From assembly GCF_036985595.1 (NCBI RefSeq), contig NZ_BTPU01000004.1:26613-90612 (forward strand): a stretch of 64,000 nt of DNA, in the 5' to 3' direction. The DNA is from Vallitalea maricola. GTDB lineage: Bacteria; Bacillota; Clostridia; Lachnospirales; Vallitaleaceae. Numbering within the stretch: the first letter of the stretch is position 1; each line of letters starts with the position of its first letter. The notes beneath the pieces were generated by a model. It had not been told where the DNA came from. It was given only the letters and a program-made list of their open reading frames with translations, and did no database searches. The translations under genes and the position numbers were made by a program. Shown piece after piece: positions 1 to 9,379 of the stretch.

Positions 1-1
1 T

Positions 2-670
2 AGATGGGTTTGCTTAAGTGGTAAAGAAGAAGATTTAATCAAGACTGATAAAGCTGCCATGGATTGTATTGATCCTTCAAGGAGATATCAAGACAAGGAT
101 AATTATGTTTGGATAAAGGATGCACAGAAGAATAAATTAGTGGTTGGTACTCAGGCAAGAATATTATATCAAGACGCTTTTGGAAGATTGAAGATAGCTC
201 TAAGATTCAATGAAATGGTTAGAAAAGGGGAAGTAGGTCCTATTATGCTAGGTCGTGACCATCATGATACAGGAGGAACCGATTCTCCATTTAGAGAAAC
301 TTCCAATATTAAGGATGGTAGTAATATAATGGCTGACTTGTCTACTCATATATTCGCTGGAAACAGTGCTAGAGGCATGAGCTTGGTTACTCTACATAAT
401 GGCGGTGGAGTAGGAATCAGTAAATCAATTAATGGTGGATTCGGAATGGTTCTTGATGGCAGCAGAAGAGTGGATGAAATCCTTAAGAACGCTATCCTAT
501 GGGATGTTATGGGAGGTGTAGCAAGAAGAGCTTGGGCAAGATGTGAAAATGCAATTGAGACTTCTGCAGGATACAACGATATGATGAACGGACTTGACCA
601 TATTACACTACCTTTTATAGCTGATGATGAAATGATTTCCAAGGAAGTCAAAAAAGTTTACGGTAAATAA
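2..670 (+). CDS. hutU: Urocanate hydratase, C-terminal part (truncated by window edge)
   Basis: Cytoplasmic NAD-dependent urocanase, the second step of histidine degradation (urocanate to imidazolonepropionate). The reading frame is open from base 2 and carries the C-terminal part of the family: a WVCLSGKEEDL stretch just inside the edge, then HHDTGGTDSPFRET, a Gly-rich HNGGGVGISKSINGGFG segment and the VARRAWARCEN helix. The N-terminal part with the NAD-binding region lies outside the window. An internal ATG at 59 is not the start, because family-typical sequence precedes it. The stop is 13 bases before ftcD, so the genes are probably co-transcribed. Confidence 0.93.
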   Translation, partial: RWVCLSGKEEDLIKTDKAAMDCIDPSRRYQDKDNYVWIKDAQKNKLVVGTQARILYQDAFGRLKIALRFNEMVRKGEVGPIMLGRDHHDTGGTDSPFRETSNIKDGSNIMADLSTHIFAGNSARGMSLVTLHNGGGVGISKSINGGFGMVLDGSRRVDEILKNAILWDVMGGVARRAWARCENAIETSAGYNDMMNGLDHITLPFIADDEMISKEVKKVYGK

Positions 671-683
671 GGAGGAGAAAATC

Positions 684-1583
684 ATGCAAAACAAAATTGT
701 AGAATGTGTACCTAATTTTAGTGAAGGAAGAGACCTTGATAAGATTGAAAAAATAGTTGAACCATTGCGCGGTAAAAAAGATGTGAAATTGTTGAACTAT
801 GAAGCCGATAAAGATTATAACAGAGTTGTAGTTACAGTAATGGGAGAACCTGAAGCTGTTAAGAATGCAGTACTTGAAGCTATTGGAGTAGCTACAAAGC
901 TTATTGACCTCAATAAGCATGAAGGACAGCATTCAAGAATGGGTGCTACGGATGTAGTTCCATTCATACCAATAAAAAATATGACAACAGAAGAATGTGT
1001 AAAACTTGCTAATGAAACAGGAAAAGAAATAGCTGATAAATATGGTATACCTGTGTTTTTATATGAAGATGCTGCTAATTCTCCAAGCAGAACCAATCTG
1101 GCGAAAATCAGAAAGGGACAGTTTGAAGGAATGAAAGACAAGATTAAGCAGGAAGAATGGAAACCCGATTTTGGTGAAGCAAAAATCCATGAAACTGCTG
1201 GAGCGACTGCAGTAGGTGCCAGAATGCCTTTAGTAGCTTATAACATTGATTTAGACACTCAGGACGTAGAAATAGCCAATAAGATATCAAGATGCATTAG
1301 ACATTCTAGCGGAGGATTCAGATATATTAAAGCAGGTGGTGTCAAAGTCGAAGAAAGAGGTATAACTCAAGTAACAATGAATATCACTAATTATACTAAG
1401 ACATCCATCTATCGTGTGTTTGAAACAGTTAAGATGGAAGCAAAAAGATATGGTGTGAATGTTTTAGGTAGTGAAATAGTTGGGTTGGTTCCTATGGAAG
1501 CTTTAGTTGATGTGACGGCATATTATCTAGGTCTGTATGGATTTTCAATGGATAAAGTCATAGAAACAAATCTGATGGAGTAA
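684..1583 (+). CDS. ftcD: Glutamate formimidoyltransferase, monofunctional
   Basis: Transfers the formimino group of N-formiminoglutamate to tetrahydrofolate, the last step of the folate-dependent histidine route. The product is 299 residues, the length of the stand-alone transferase without the fused cyclodeaminase of animal FTCD. It opens with IVECVPNFSEGRD and carries the HEGQHSRMGATDVVPF segment around residues 80-95, which contains the family active-site His, plus the ARMPLVAYNIDL motif. GGAGGAG lies at the usual distance before the ATG. The missing cyclodeaminase activity is supplied by the separate gene at 2942. Confidence 0.95.
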   Translation: MQNKIVECVPNFSEGRDLDKIEKIVEPLRGKKDVKLLNYEADKDYNRVVVTVMGEPEAVKNAVLEAIGVATKLIDLNKHEGQHSRMGATDVVPFIPIKNMTTEECVKLANETGKEIADKYGIPVFLYEDAANSPSRTNLAKIRKGQFEGMKDKIKQEEWKPDFGEAKIHETAGATAVGARMPLVAYNIDLDTQDVEIANKISRCIRHSSGGFRYIKAGGVKVEERGITQVTMNITNYTKTSIYRVFETVKMEAKRYGVNVLGSEIVGLVPMEALVDVTAYYLGLYGFSMDKVIETNLME

Positions 1584-1643
1584 TCAATTTTATAACATGT
1601 TCCTAGTAACCTTAATTAATAATTAGTAAAGGGTGAAAAAAGT

Positions 1644-2897
1644 ATGAAAAGAACGATTATTAAAAATGCCAGCCAACTAGTAACATGCAGTGGATTCAAG
1701 GCTAAAAAAGGTAAAGAAATGAATGATCTAGGTATAATAGAAAACGGTGCTGTTGTTATTGAGGAAGGTATCATAAAATGGGTTGGTAAGACACCAGATA
1801 TTCCTAGACAATTCGAAAAAGTTGCTGAAGTCATTGATGCAACTAATAAAACTGTTCTTCCTGGATTTATTGATTCACACACTCATTTTGTATTTGGAGG
1901 CTATCGAGAAGAAGAATATTCTTGGAGATTAAAAGGCGACGACTACATGGAAATAATGCAAAAGGGTGGCGGGATAGTAAATAGTGTAAGACAGACGAAA
2001 GAGGCTTCAAAAGATTATCTGATAAGGATAGGTATGAAAAGATTAGATTCCATGCTTTCGTTTGGTGTAACCACTGTTGAAGGTAAAAGTGGTTATGGTT
2101 TGGATTATGATACAGAGATTAAACAGTTGGAAGTAATGAAAAAACTTGATATCAGACATAAAATTGATGTAGTTCCTACATTTTTAGGAGCTCATGCTGT
2201 ACCACAGGATTACAAAGGCAGAGAAGATAAATTTATAGATCTTATGATTAACGAAGTATTACCTCATGTAGTGGATAAAGACTTAGCAGAATTCTGTGAT
2301 GTTTTTTGTGAAAAAGGAGTTTTTTCATTAGAACAATCAGAGAGAATGCTGTCAGCGGCTAAGGAAAAAGGATTGAAATTGAAAATCCATGCTGATGAGA
2401 TAGTTCAGTTAGGCGGAGCAGATCTTGCTGCCAAGTTAGGTGCTGTTTCAGCAGACCATTTACTGATGGCATCTGATGAAGGAATAAGAGAAATGGCTAA
2501 GAACGACGTAGTAGCCACCCTTCTTCCTGGTACTGCATTTAGTTTAAGAGAAGATTTTGCAAGAGCAAGATACATGATTGATAATGACTTGGCTGTAGCC
2601 TTGGCTACTGATTTTAACCCAGGCAGCTGTTTTACAGAATCTATTCCATTAATAATTGCTCTAGCAACTCTATATATGAAAATGTCCATAGAAGAGACTA
2701 TAACTGCTCTTACAATCAATGGTGCCGCAGCTCTTGATAAAGCAGATAATATAGGAAGTATTGATGTGGGTAAAAAAGGTGATGTTGTAATACATGAATA
2801 TCCTTCTTATAAGTTTATTCCATACCATATAGGGGTCAGTACAGCAGAAAAAGTTATTAAAGATGGACAGATGGTCTATTATAAATACGAACAATAG
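1644..2897 (+). CDS. hutI: Imidazolonepropionase
   Basis: Metal-dependent amidohydrolase that opens 4-imidazolone-5-propionate to N-formiminoglutamate, the substrate of the neighbouring transferase. The 417 residues match the family length. The metal-binding HxH is in GFIDSHTHFVFGG (about residues 72-85), and later metal and substrate ligands sit in KIHADEI, the SADHL segment and ALATDFNPGSC. An AAGGGTG site precedes the ATG. Gene order hutU-ftcD-hutI-fchA fits a single catabolic operon. The ammonia lyase hutH is not in view and probably lies upstream. Confidence 0.96.
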   Translation: MKRTIIKNASQLVTCSGFKAKKGKEMNDLGIIENGAVVIEEGIIKWVGKTPDIPRQFEKVAEVIDATNKTVLPGFIDSHTHFVFGGYREEEYSWRLKGDDYMEIMQKGGGIVNSVRQTKEASKDYLIRIGMKRLDSMLSFGVTTVEGKSGYGLDYDTEIKQLEVMKKLDIRHKIDVVPTFLGAHAVPQDYKGREDKFIDLMINEVLPHVVDKDLAEFCDVFCEKGVFSLEQSERMLSAAKEKGLKLKIHADEIVQLGGADLAAKLGAVSADHLLMASDEGIREMAKNDVVATLLPGTAFSLREDFARARYMIDNDLAVALATDFNPGSCFTESIPLIIALATLYMKMSIEETITALTINGAAALDKADNIGSIDVGKKGDVVIHEYPSYKFIPYHIGVSTAEKVIKDGQMVYYKYEQ

Positions 2898-2941
2898 ATA
2901 TTCTAAGAAGTCATATATATATGTAAATGGAGGTTAATAAA

Positions 2942-3559
2942 ATGTTGATAGATAAAAGTGTCTCTCAGTTCTTGGATGCAACAGCGTCTAATGATCCAGT
3001 TCCAGGGGGAGGGTCAATAGCTGCCAGTAGTGGTGCAACAGCTGCAGCTTTGGTAGAAATGGTAGCCAATTTAACTATTGGTAAGAAAAAATATGAAGAC
3101 GTTAATGATGAGATGAAAGAAATATCTAAAAAAGCTAATGATCTAAGACAGCAATTATTAAAATATATAGATATCGATTCAGAGGCATTTAATAGAGTTA
3201 TGAATGCTTATAAGCTGCCAAAAGATACAGAGGAACAAAAGATTGTAAGGAAAATGACTATACAAAATGCCATGAAATATGCTGCATCTGTGCCGCTGGA
3301 AGTTGCAAAAAAATCTTATGATATTATGGAACTATCCATGAGAGTTGTAGAAAGTGGTAATAGAAACGCCGTCACTGATGGTGCTGTGTCTGCAATGATG
3401 GCTAGGACAGCTGTATTATCAGCTATATACAATGTAAAGATAAATCTTTCATCCATAAAAGATAATATCTATGTAGAAAAAGTTGATAGTGAAGTAAGCT
3501 GGCTGGAAATGAATGCAACCAATAAAGAGAAAGAAATATTAGGTAAAATAGAATTGTAG
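2942..3559 (+). CDS. fchA: Formimidotetrahydrofolate cyclodeaminase (FchA family)
   Basis: Converts 5-formimino-THF to methenyl-THF and ammonia, completing the folate branch started by ftcD. The all-helical family is recognised by the N-terminal FLDATASNDPVPGGGS segment and the following Ala-rich helix. I chose the ATG at 2942 (205 residues). An upstream in-frame ATG at 2927 would place GGAGG (2929-2933) inside the coding region, while the same GGAGG sits 8 bases before 2942. It is the last gene of the hut cluster. The stand-alone methenyl-THF cyclohydrolase of some clostridia is in the same family, but context favours the deaminase. Confidence 0.88.
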   Translation: MLIDKSVSQFLDATASNDPVPGGGSIAASSGATAAALVEMVANLTIGKKKYEDVNDEMKEISKKANDLRQQLLKYIDIDSEAFNRVMNAYKLPKDTEEQKIVRKMTIQNAMKYAASVPLEVAKKSYDIMELSMRVVESGNRNAVTDGAVSAMMARTAVLSAIYNVKINLSSIKDNIYVEKVDSEVSWLEMNATNKEKEILGKIEL

Positions 3560-3946
3560 CATTAACATAATATATAGTTTCAGAGTCTATTAGGAGAATA
3601 GAAGTATAAATTAGCTTTTTGTTGGAATATTTTTGACAACATATTATTTTATTTCAGAGTTCATTTAGCTATTTTGTATATATATTCTCCTATTATTTTT
3701 GTTTTAATATGCTTTGTGGTAATAGTTAATAAAATTATATGTTTAATTTTATTTTTTTTTCGTGTTTTTTGAAGAAATACTTCGGGGTATATATAAATCA
3801 TGTACAAAATTACATTTGCATAAAATATGTAATAATTATATAATGATAAGTATTGATTTACATATTTTGGCTAAAGACATAACATTGTAGTAATAAATAA
3901 ATAAAATGACTTAATCTTGACTGTTGATTCTGCTGGGGGTATAAGA
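3560..3946. other. Intergenic gap between hut genes and diguanylate cyclase
   Basis: About 390 bases of very AT-rich DNA. No convincing gene is visible on either strand. A weak CTATT-AATAG hairpin occurs near 3588-3602 but lacks a good T-run. I looked for the conserved blocks of a c-di-GMP riboswitch ahead of the GGDEF gene and did not see them. The region probably holds the end of the hut transcript and the cyclase promoter. Confidence 0.5.
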
Positions 3947-5869
3947 ATGCGAACATTTCTAAGAGTAAAACCGCTATCCTATATAAGAGAAATTATATTT
4001 TTATTTATGATAATTATATCGTTATCTATAACCCTTTTTATTATTACCATGTCATATAATAAATTTGAATCTGATAGTAAAAAAATAAGAGAACAATATT
4101 ATTCCTATCATAAAAAGATTATAAAGAGTGAAGTTGATAATATATGTAAGTATATGGATTATTACATAGATAAATCAGAAGAGGTTTACAAAAGTGATAT
4201 CAAACAGCAGGTATATACAATATATGATATTATGGATCATCATTACAGAACTAATGATTCCAAATCAAAACAGGAGATAAAAAAAGAACTTTTAGATATT
4301 CTGACTGGAGTAACTCCAAGACCATTAACCAATTATTTTGCAATAGAATTGGATGAAGAGAAAATAATAATACCAAAAAAAGAACTTGATAAAAATACAT
4401 TTAGTACATTAGAATTAATAGAATATAAAGAGATTGATGAGATTGTTGACCTAGTAAAAAAAGAGGGAGAATCATACACTAGTTTCAATGGTTCTATCCT
4501 AGAACAAACAGGTGATGAAAATCAAAGCGAGCTATCTTTCATCAAATATTTTGAACCTTTGAACATACTAATAGGTTCAGGTATTAATGCAAATGATTTG
4601 GAGAGTGAAGTAAAAGAAGAATTGCTAGACACAATTGAAGATATCAAATATGATACTGACGGATACTTTTATGTAACAGATTGCGATGGAACTGCTCTAG
4701 CTTTTTCTGATAAGAGTTATATTGGAAAAGATATTACCCTAATAAAAGATATCAAAGGTGCAAATATCTATCAAGAAATAATTGATAGGGTAAACGAAAA
4801 AGGGGAAGGTTATTTTGAATATTTTTGGACTAAGCCTTTCTCTGAAGGTGTATTTTCTAAGCTTTCATATTTTAAATTATATAACAAGTGGGAATGGATT
4901 ATTGGAACAGGTGTCTATAAAGATAATATTGAAGCCAATGTGATAGCTATTGAAGGTGATCTTAAAAAAGAAATGAGAGGTAATTTTTTAAGAGTACTTT
5001 TAGTTATTGGTTTGTTGGTATTTATGTTACTATTGTTTCAATTTTACTCTACTATAACAGAATTATCAGTTGATGGAATACTAATAATTAATTCAAGTGG
5101 GCAGGTACTGGATATTAATAAAAAAGGTCTTGAATTAATTGGTATTACTCGTAGAGAAGTGAATGGTACTAATATTTTTCAAATGTTCAGAGATAACATA
5201 ATATCAAAACTAGTTAATAGGAAACATGTCTATATCGATAGTATATTAGAAAATAAAAAAGGTAAAAAGATTCCTGTTGAAATACATATAAAGTTAACTA
5301 AAATAAGGAGAAAAGAGTATTACATTGCCTATCTAAGAGATTTGACTAAAAGAATAAACTACGAAAAGAAACTTGAAAAGTTAGCTCTTGTAGATGAACT
5401 AACAGGAGTTTATAATAGAAGATTTTTGATTAGTCAGATTAAATCAGATATAAACAATCACACCAAAAAAGATAAACCGATTTCACTGGCAATGATTGAT
5501 ATTGATTTATTCAAATCAATCAATGATACATATGGTCATACATATGGAGATGAAATATTAAAATATTTTGCAGACACCTTCAAACAGAATATCAGGGATA
5601 TGGATTATATTGGAAGATATGGGGGAGAAGAATTCATTATTATATTTCCAGAAACGGATATAGATTCAGCTTATTCAAGTTTAAATAGAATAAAAAATAT
5701 TATAAAAAATCACTCTTTTAAAGAAAAAGAGTTGAAATTAACTTTTAGTGCTGGTATAGTAGAAATTGATACAAATAGCAGTCAACTAAATATATCTGAA
5801 TATATTAAAAAGGTTGACCGTTTATTGTATAAAGCAAAGGGAAATGGTAGAGATAGAATAGAAATATAG
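3947..5869 (+). CDS. Membrane diguanylate cyclase with Cache, PAS and GGDEF domains
   Basis: Predicted to make cyclic di-GMP in response to an extracellular ligand. The 640-residue product has one membrane helix (about residues 15-36), a long extracytoplasmic Cache-type region rich in DGYFYVTD and WEWIIGTGVY motifs, a second helix near 350-370, a PAS domain, and a C-terminal GGDEF domain. The active motif is GGEEF at residues 559-563. An RDMD inhibitory-site motif lies five residues before it, so product feedback is likely. The start is the ATG at 3947 with GGGGG seven bases upstream. A TTG at 3917 is in frame but has no Shine-Dalgarno site. It stands alone, and its ligand is unknown. Confidence 0.92.
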   Translation: MRTFLRVKPLSYIREIIFLFMIIISLSITLFIITMSYNKFESDSKKIREQYYSYHKKIIKSEVDNICKYMDYYIDKSEEVYKSDIKQQVYTIYDIMDHHYRTNDSKSKQEIKKELLDILTGVTPRPLTNYFAIELDEEKIIIPKKELDKNTFSTLELIEYKEIDEIVDLVKKEGESYTSFNGSILEQTGDENQSELSFIKYFEPLNILIGSGINANDLESEVKEELLDTIEDIKYDTDGYFYVTDCDGTALAFSDKSYIGKDITLIKDIKGANIYQEIIDRVNEKGEGYFEYFWTKPFSEGVFSKLSYFKLYNKWEWIIGTGVYKDNIEANVIAIEGDLKKEMRGNFLRVLLVIGLLVFMLLLFQFYSTITELSVDGILIINSSGQVLDINKKGLELIGITRREVNGTNIFQMFRDNIISKLVNRKHVYIDSILENKKGKKIPVEIHIKLTKIRRKEYYIAYLRDLTKRINYEKKLEKLALVDELTGVYNRRFLISQIKSDINNHTKKDKPISLAMIDIDLFKSINDTYGHTYGDEILKYFADTFKQNIRDMDYIGRYGGEEFIIIFPETDIDSAYSSLNRIKNIIKNHSFKEKELKLTFSAGIVEIDTNSSQLNISEYIKKVDRLLYKAKGNGRDRIEI

Positions 5870-5943
5870 ATATACATATTTCAAACCTTTAAATAATACA
5901 GTAATTTGAAGTATGTCAAGAATTAAACGAAAGGAGAGGTTCA

Positions 5944-6363
5944 ATGGAGTTTAAAAAATTTGGAAGCAAGTATGTGGTAAGATTTGATAAAGGTGAAGAA
6001 ATCATAGCTACACTAACTGATTTGTGTAAAAAAGAAAATATCAAGTTGGGTTCAGTAAGTGCTATAGGAGCAACTAGTGAAGTAGAATTAGGTGTATTAA
6101 ATACTACAGATAAATCATACAATTCCTATATCCTAAAGGGAGATCATGAAATAGCAAATCTTATAGGTAATATATCTACTATGGATGGTGAAGTTTATCT
6201 ACATCTACATATTAGCGTAGCTAATCATAATAAACAGATATTCGGTGGACATCTTAATTCAGCAATCGTATCAGCAACATGTGAGATGATTATTGATGTT
6301 GTTAATGGAGAGATAGATAGAGAATTCAGTGAAGAGATAGGACTGAATTTATTCAAATTCTAG
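5944..6363 (+). CDS. PPC/DUF296 domain protein
   Basis: A 139-residue single-domain protein of the plants-and-prokaryotes-conserved (PPC, DUF296) family. It is recognised by the GSVSAIGATSEVELGV strand-turn and the HLHISVANHNKQIFGGHL metal-binding-like segment near residues 80-97. Bacterial members form trimers and are often called DNA-binding by analogy with plant AT-hook proteins, but no AT-hook is present here, so a DNA role is unproven. AAGGAGAGG precedes the ATG. It sits 74 bases after the cyclase and ahead of a LacI regulator, and neither neighbour explains its role. Confidence 0.85.
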   Translation: MEFKKFGSKYVVRFDKGEEIIATLTDLCKKENIKLGSVSAIGATSEVELGVLNTTDKSYNSYILKGDHEIANLIGNISTMDGEVYLHLHISVANHNKQIFGGHLNSAIVSATCEMIIDVVNGEIDREFSEEIGLNLFKF

Positions 6364-6369
6364 TATAAT

Positions 6370-6393
6370 CAGGGCTGTGATATGACAGTCCTG
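6370..6393 (+). terminator. Hairpin after the PPC gene
   Basis: CAGGGCTGT at 6370-6378 pairs with ACAGTCCTG at 6385-6393 with one mismatch, six bases after the stop codon. No U-tract follows, so it may be a weak terminator or an RNA 3' stabiliser. Confidence 0.4.
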
Positions 6394-6444
6394 CTATATT
6401 CAACTTATTCAGTAATAAACGTCCAAATTTTTTAAGTACTCTTG

Positions 6445-6494
6445 GTTTAACGGTAAACAAATCGCTTGACATATGTAACGTTTAGCTGTACTAT
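6445..6494 (+). promoter_or_regulatory. Promoter and candidate operators of the LacI-type gene
   Basis: TTGACA at 6466-6471 and TACTAT at 6489-6494 are separated by 17 bases, a near-consensus housekeeping promoter. Two imperfect CG-centred palindromes typical of LacI-family operators overlap it: TTTAACGGTAAA just upstream of the -35 and GTAACGTTTA within the spacer. A further TAAACG half-site is at about 6416. Autoregulation by the downstream repressor is inferred. Confidence 0.6.
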
Positions 6495-6532
6495 TACTAT
6501 CATATATATAAATGAATGAAGGGGTAAAATAT

Positions 6533-7543
6533 ATGACTATAAAAGATATTGCTAATGCCGTAGGAGTTACTCCTACTACAGTTTCCAATGTTATAAATGG
6601 GAATTATCATAAAGTTTCCCAGAAAACTATAGATAAAGTTCAAAAAGTAATACAAGAATCAGGTTATGTTCCTAATAAAAATGCTAGAGCCCTTGCAAAT
6701 AATTCATCAAAAATAATTGGAGTCATATTTCCAAAAACAACAGAAGGATTTATGCAAGACCCTTTTCACTCTCAAATATTAACAGGTATTGAGAAGATTG
6801 TTGGTGCTAAGAAATATGATCTCATGATAAAATCAATAGATAATTACGAAGAAATCTATGAATTGATGAGAAATTGGAGTGTTGATGGTTTTATAATACT
6901 TAGTCTTATAGGGTATCAACTTCCCCAGCTGGAAAAGTTCAAAAATGTTCCCGCAGTTTTTATTGATACCTATTATGAAGAACTTAAATACATAAATATT
7001 GGTTCTGAAGATTATCAAGGTGAGTTTAAAGCTGCTAACTATCTATTAGAAATGGGACATGAATCAATAGGGTTTATATCCTATCATATAGATTATCCAA
7101 GTGTTATTAGTATGAGACTTAATGGATTCAAGGATGCTGTTGAAAGTAAAGGATTACCATTTGATTATTCTGAGAATGTATTAGAAATAGTAGGATTTGA
7201 TCCTATTGGTAAAGAATGTGAAAATAAGATACTTGATTTTGTTAAGAATAAAACTGGTATCTGTATTAGCGCCGATATATTAGCCATTGAAATTATGGAA
7301 TTACTAAGAAGTAAAGGCTACAGCATACCAGAAGATATTTCAATAATTGGATTTGATAATGTGTATTTATCTAGACTTGTCAATCCCAAACTTACAACTA
7401 TCAATCAGGATATCATTGCAAAAGGGAAAATAGCTGCTGAGAACTTGATTAATATGATAGAAAAAAATAATAAAGAAAAGCCAAATATTAAAATTCCAAC
7501 AAATCTTATCATAAGAGATTCTGTCAAAAAAATAAATGCTTAA
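6533..7543 (+). CDS. LacI-family transcriptional regulator
   Basis: Sugar-responsive repressor. The N-terminal helix-turn-helix reads MTIKDIANAVGVTPTTVSNV with the hinge region PNKNARALANN, followed by a periplasmic-binding-protein-like effector domain ending in the usual TTINQD and LIIRDS segments. Length is 336 residues, normal for the family. The start is the ATG at 6533, because AAGGGG at 6519-6524 lies eight bases before it. An earlier in-frame ATG at 6512 precedes that site. It probably controls its own promoter and perhaps the sensor and transporter genes that follow. The effector cannot be named from sequence. Confidence 0.93.
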   Translation: MTIKDIANAVGVTPTTVSNVINGNYHKVSQKTIDKVQKVIQESGYVPNKNARALANNSSKIIGVIFPKTTEGFMQDPFHSQILTGIEKIVGAKKYDLMIKSIDNYEEIYELMRNWSVDGFIILSLIGYQLPQLEKFKNVPAVFIDTYYEELKYINIGSEDYQGEFKAANYLLEMGHESIGFISYHIDYPSVISMRLNGFKDAVESKGLPFDYSENVLEIVGFDPIGKECENKILDFVKNKTGICISADILAIEIMELLRSKGYSIPEDISIIGFDNVYLSRLVNPKLTTINQDIIAKGKIAAENLINMIEKNNKEKPNIKIPTNLIIRDSVKKINA

Positions 7544-7576
7544 GTAAATAGTATAGTAGGTTGAGTATTAGTAAAT

Positions 7577-7613
7577 ATGTTTCTTAAAATTAATTTTTTA
7601 AGGGGCATTTTTT
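7577..7613 (+). terminator. Rho-independent terminator after the LacI-type gene
   Basis: ATGTTTCTTAAAA (7577-7589) pairs, with several G-U pairs, with TTTTAAGGGGCAT (7596-7608), followed directly by a T-run to 7613. Confidence 0.75.
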
Positions 7614-7759
7614 ATTTTGAGTAACCTAAATAACCCATTTGAAAAATCTTTGTTCTCGTGGTATTATTTTGTATATATAACCAAACCAAAAATGAAAAAA
7701 GAATAAACAAATAGTATAATTATTAAGGTAAATAAAAATATATATCTAGGAGGAGAGGT

Positions 7760-9379
7760 ATGTATAAAATAATTATTGTGGAAGATGAAATACCTGTTAG
7801 AAATGCTATATGTAATATTATTAAGTGGGAAGAATTAGGTTATGAACTAGTCTATGTTTCAGGTGATGGACAAGATGCATTAACATACATAGAAAATAAT
7901 CAGATAGATGTTATTTTGACCGATATATGTATGCCTTTTATGGATGGTCTGGAACTGTCTAATGAAGCAAAAAAAATATTACCCACTGTAAAAATTGTTA
8001 TCATCACTGGATATAATGAATTTGAATATGCACATAAAGCAGTAGAAATAGGTGTTGACCATTATTTATTGAAACCAATAACTGCAAATGAATTTACCAA
8101 AATGCTTGTAGAAATAAAAAATGAATTGGATAATGAATTCGCTAAAAAGAGAAATCTAATAGCATTGAAAAAACAAGTAGAAACCCATAAAGACATTCTT
8201 CGAGATAAATTCTTGATGAATTTATTATACAATAAAATAAATTCAAATATAATCAGAGAGAAAATCAATAGTCTTGGTATCAAACTAGAAGGAACTAAAT
8301 ACATTGTAGCGGTACTACAACCAGAAAATATAAAAGAAATAGCTGATTCAAACTGGGATTGTGATTATCAATTATTAGAATTTGCTATACTAAACATTTG
8401 TAATGAAGTGTTAACTAACTATGGTCAAAACATTTGTATACTAGGGAATGACGACCAGATAATAATATTTTTTGTTAATGATGGACAAGATGAAATAGAG
8501 TTTCGAGATACTATTTATGAGATAATGAATAAAATTATTGTATGTGTTGAGAAATTCTACAGCATAGGTATGTATATTGGTGTGGGAGACAACTATGCTG
8601 AATTGCAGGATTTGCATTTCTCATATAAAGATGCTTTAAATGCTCTAGAATATAGGGTATTAAACGGAAGTAATAAGATAATTTATAAAATGGATGTTGA
8701 AAAGACTTCATCATTCTCTTATCATAAAATTGATGAATATCTTAGGGAATTAGAATATGCCATAAAAATCGGTGGAAATAAAACAGATAAAATCATCGAT
8801 TATATATTTAGTATCATAATATTTTCCAATGTTCATATATCACAATTTAGAACAATACTTCTTAAGATAACAACTACAATATTGAAGGCTTATGAAGATA
8901 TTTGCAGTGGATCACCTAATGATGTAATAATTGATTTCAATCAATTTAATGAAGTATTTGGAAAAGAAAGAATAGATGAAGTAAAGACTTATTACAAAAA
9001 GCTATGTAAGAATTTATCTAATGAAATAAACAAAGAACGAATAGATATTAAAACCTCTCAGATGCAGAAAGCGTATCAATTCATTTATAATAATTATCAA
9101 AACAAGAGTCTCGACATCAACATGATATGTAATCATCTCAATATAAGTTCAAGTTATTTTAGCCGAATTTTTAAAACAGAGACAAATCAAACATTTATGC
9201 AGTATCTGACAAAAGTAAGAATGGAAAAAGCTAAAGACCTGCTGATAAATTCAGATTATAAAGTTTATGAAATATCTGAAAAAGTTGGATATGAAGACCC
9301 TCATTACTTTAGTTATAATTTTAAGAAGAAGACAGGAGTGAAACCAACACAATATAGAAAAAAAGAGGTGGAATGTTGA
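7760..9379 (+). CDS. YesN-type response regulator with AraC output domain
   Basis: Transcriptional activator of a two-component system. The N-terminal receiver has IIVEDE, the phospho-acceptor Asp in VILTDICMPFMDG (about residue 55) and the YLLKPI lysine. A long middle region follows, and the C-terminal roughly 100 residues carry two AraC helix-turn-helices (ICNHLNISSSYFSRIF and the YEISEKVGYEDPHYFS signature). GGAGGAGAGG precedes the ATG. The gene overlaps the kinase gene by seven bases, so the pair is translationally coupled. The likely target is the RbsABC-type operon starting at 12396. Confidence 0.94.
   Translation: MYKIIIVEDEIPVRNAICNIIKWEELGYELVYVSGDGQDALTYIENNQIDVILTDICMPFMDGLELSNEAKKILPTVKIVIITGYNEFEYAHKAVEIGVDHYLLKPITANEFTKMLVEIKNELDNEFAKKRNLIALKKQVETHKDILRDKFLMNLLYNKINSNIIREKINSLGIKLEGTKYIVAVLQPENIKEIADSNWDCDYQLLEFAILNICNEVLTNYGQNICILGNDDQIIIFFVNDGQDEIEFRDTIYEIMNKIIVCVEKFYSIGMYIGVGDNYAELQDLHFSYKDALNALEYRVLNGSNKIIYKMDVEKTSSFSYHKIDEYLRELEYAIKIGGNKTDKIIDYIFSIIIFSNVHISQFRTILLKITTTILKAYEDICSGSPNDVIIDFNQFNEVFGKERIDEVKTYYKKLCKNLSNEINKERIDIKTSQMQKAYQFIYNNYQNKSLDINMICNHLNISSSYFSRIFKTETNQTFMQYLTKVRMEKAKDLLINSDYKVYEISEKVGYEDPHYFSYNFKKKTGVKPTQYRKKEVEC

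Noticed and set aside
3560..3946. Possible c-di-GMP riboswitch before the GGDEF gene
   Set aside because: The conserved core sequence blocks were not found.
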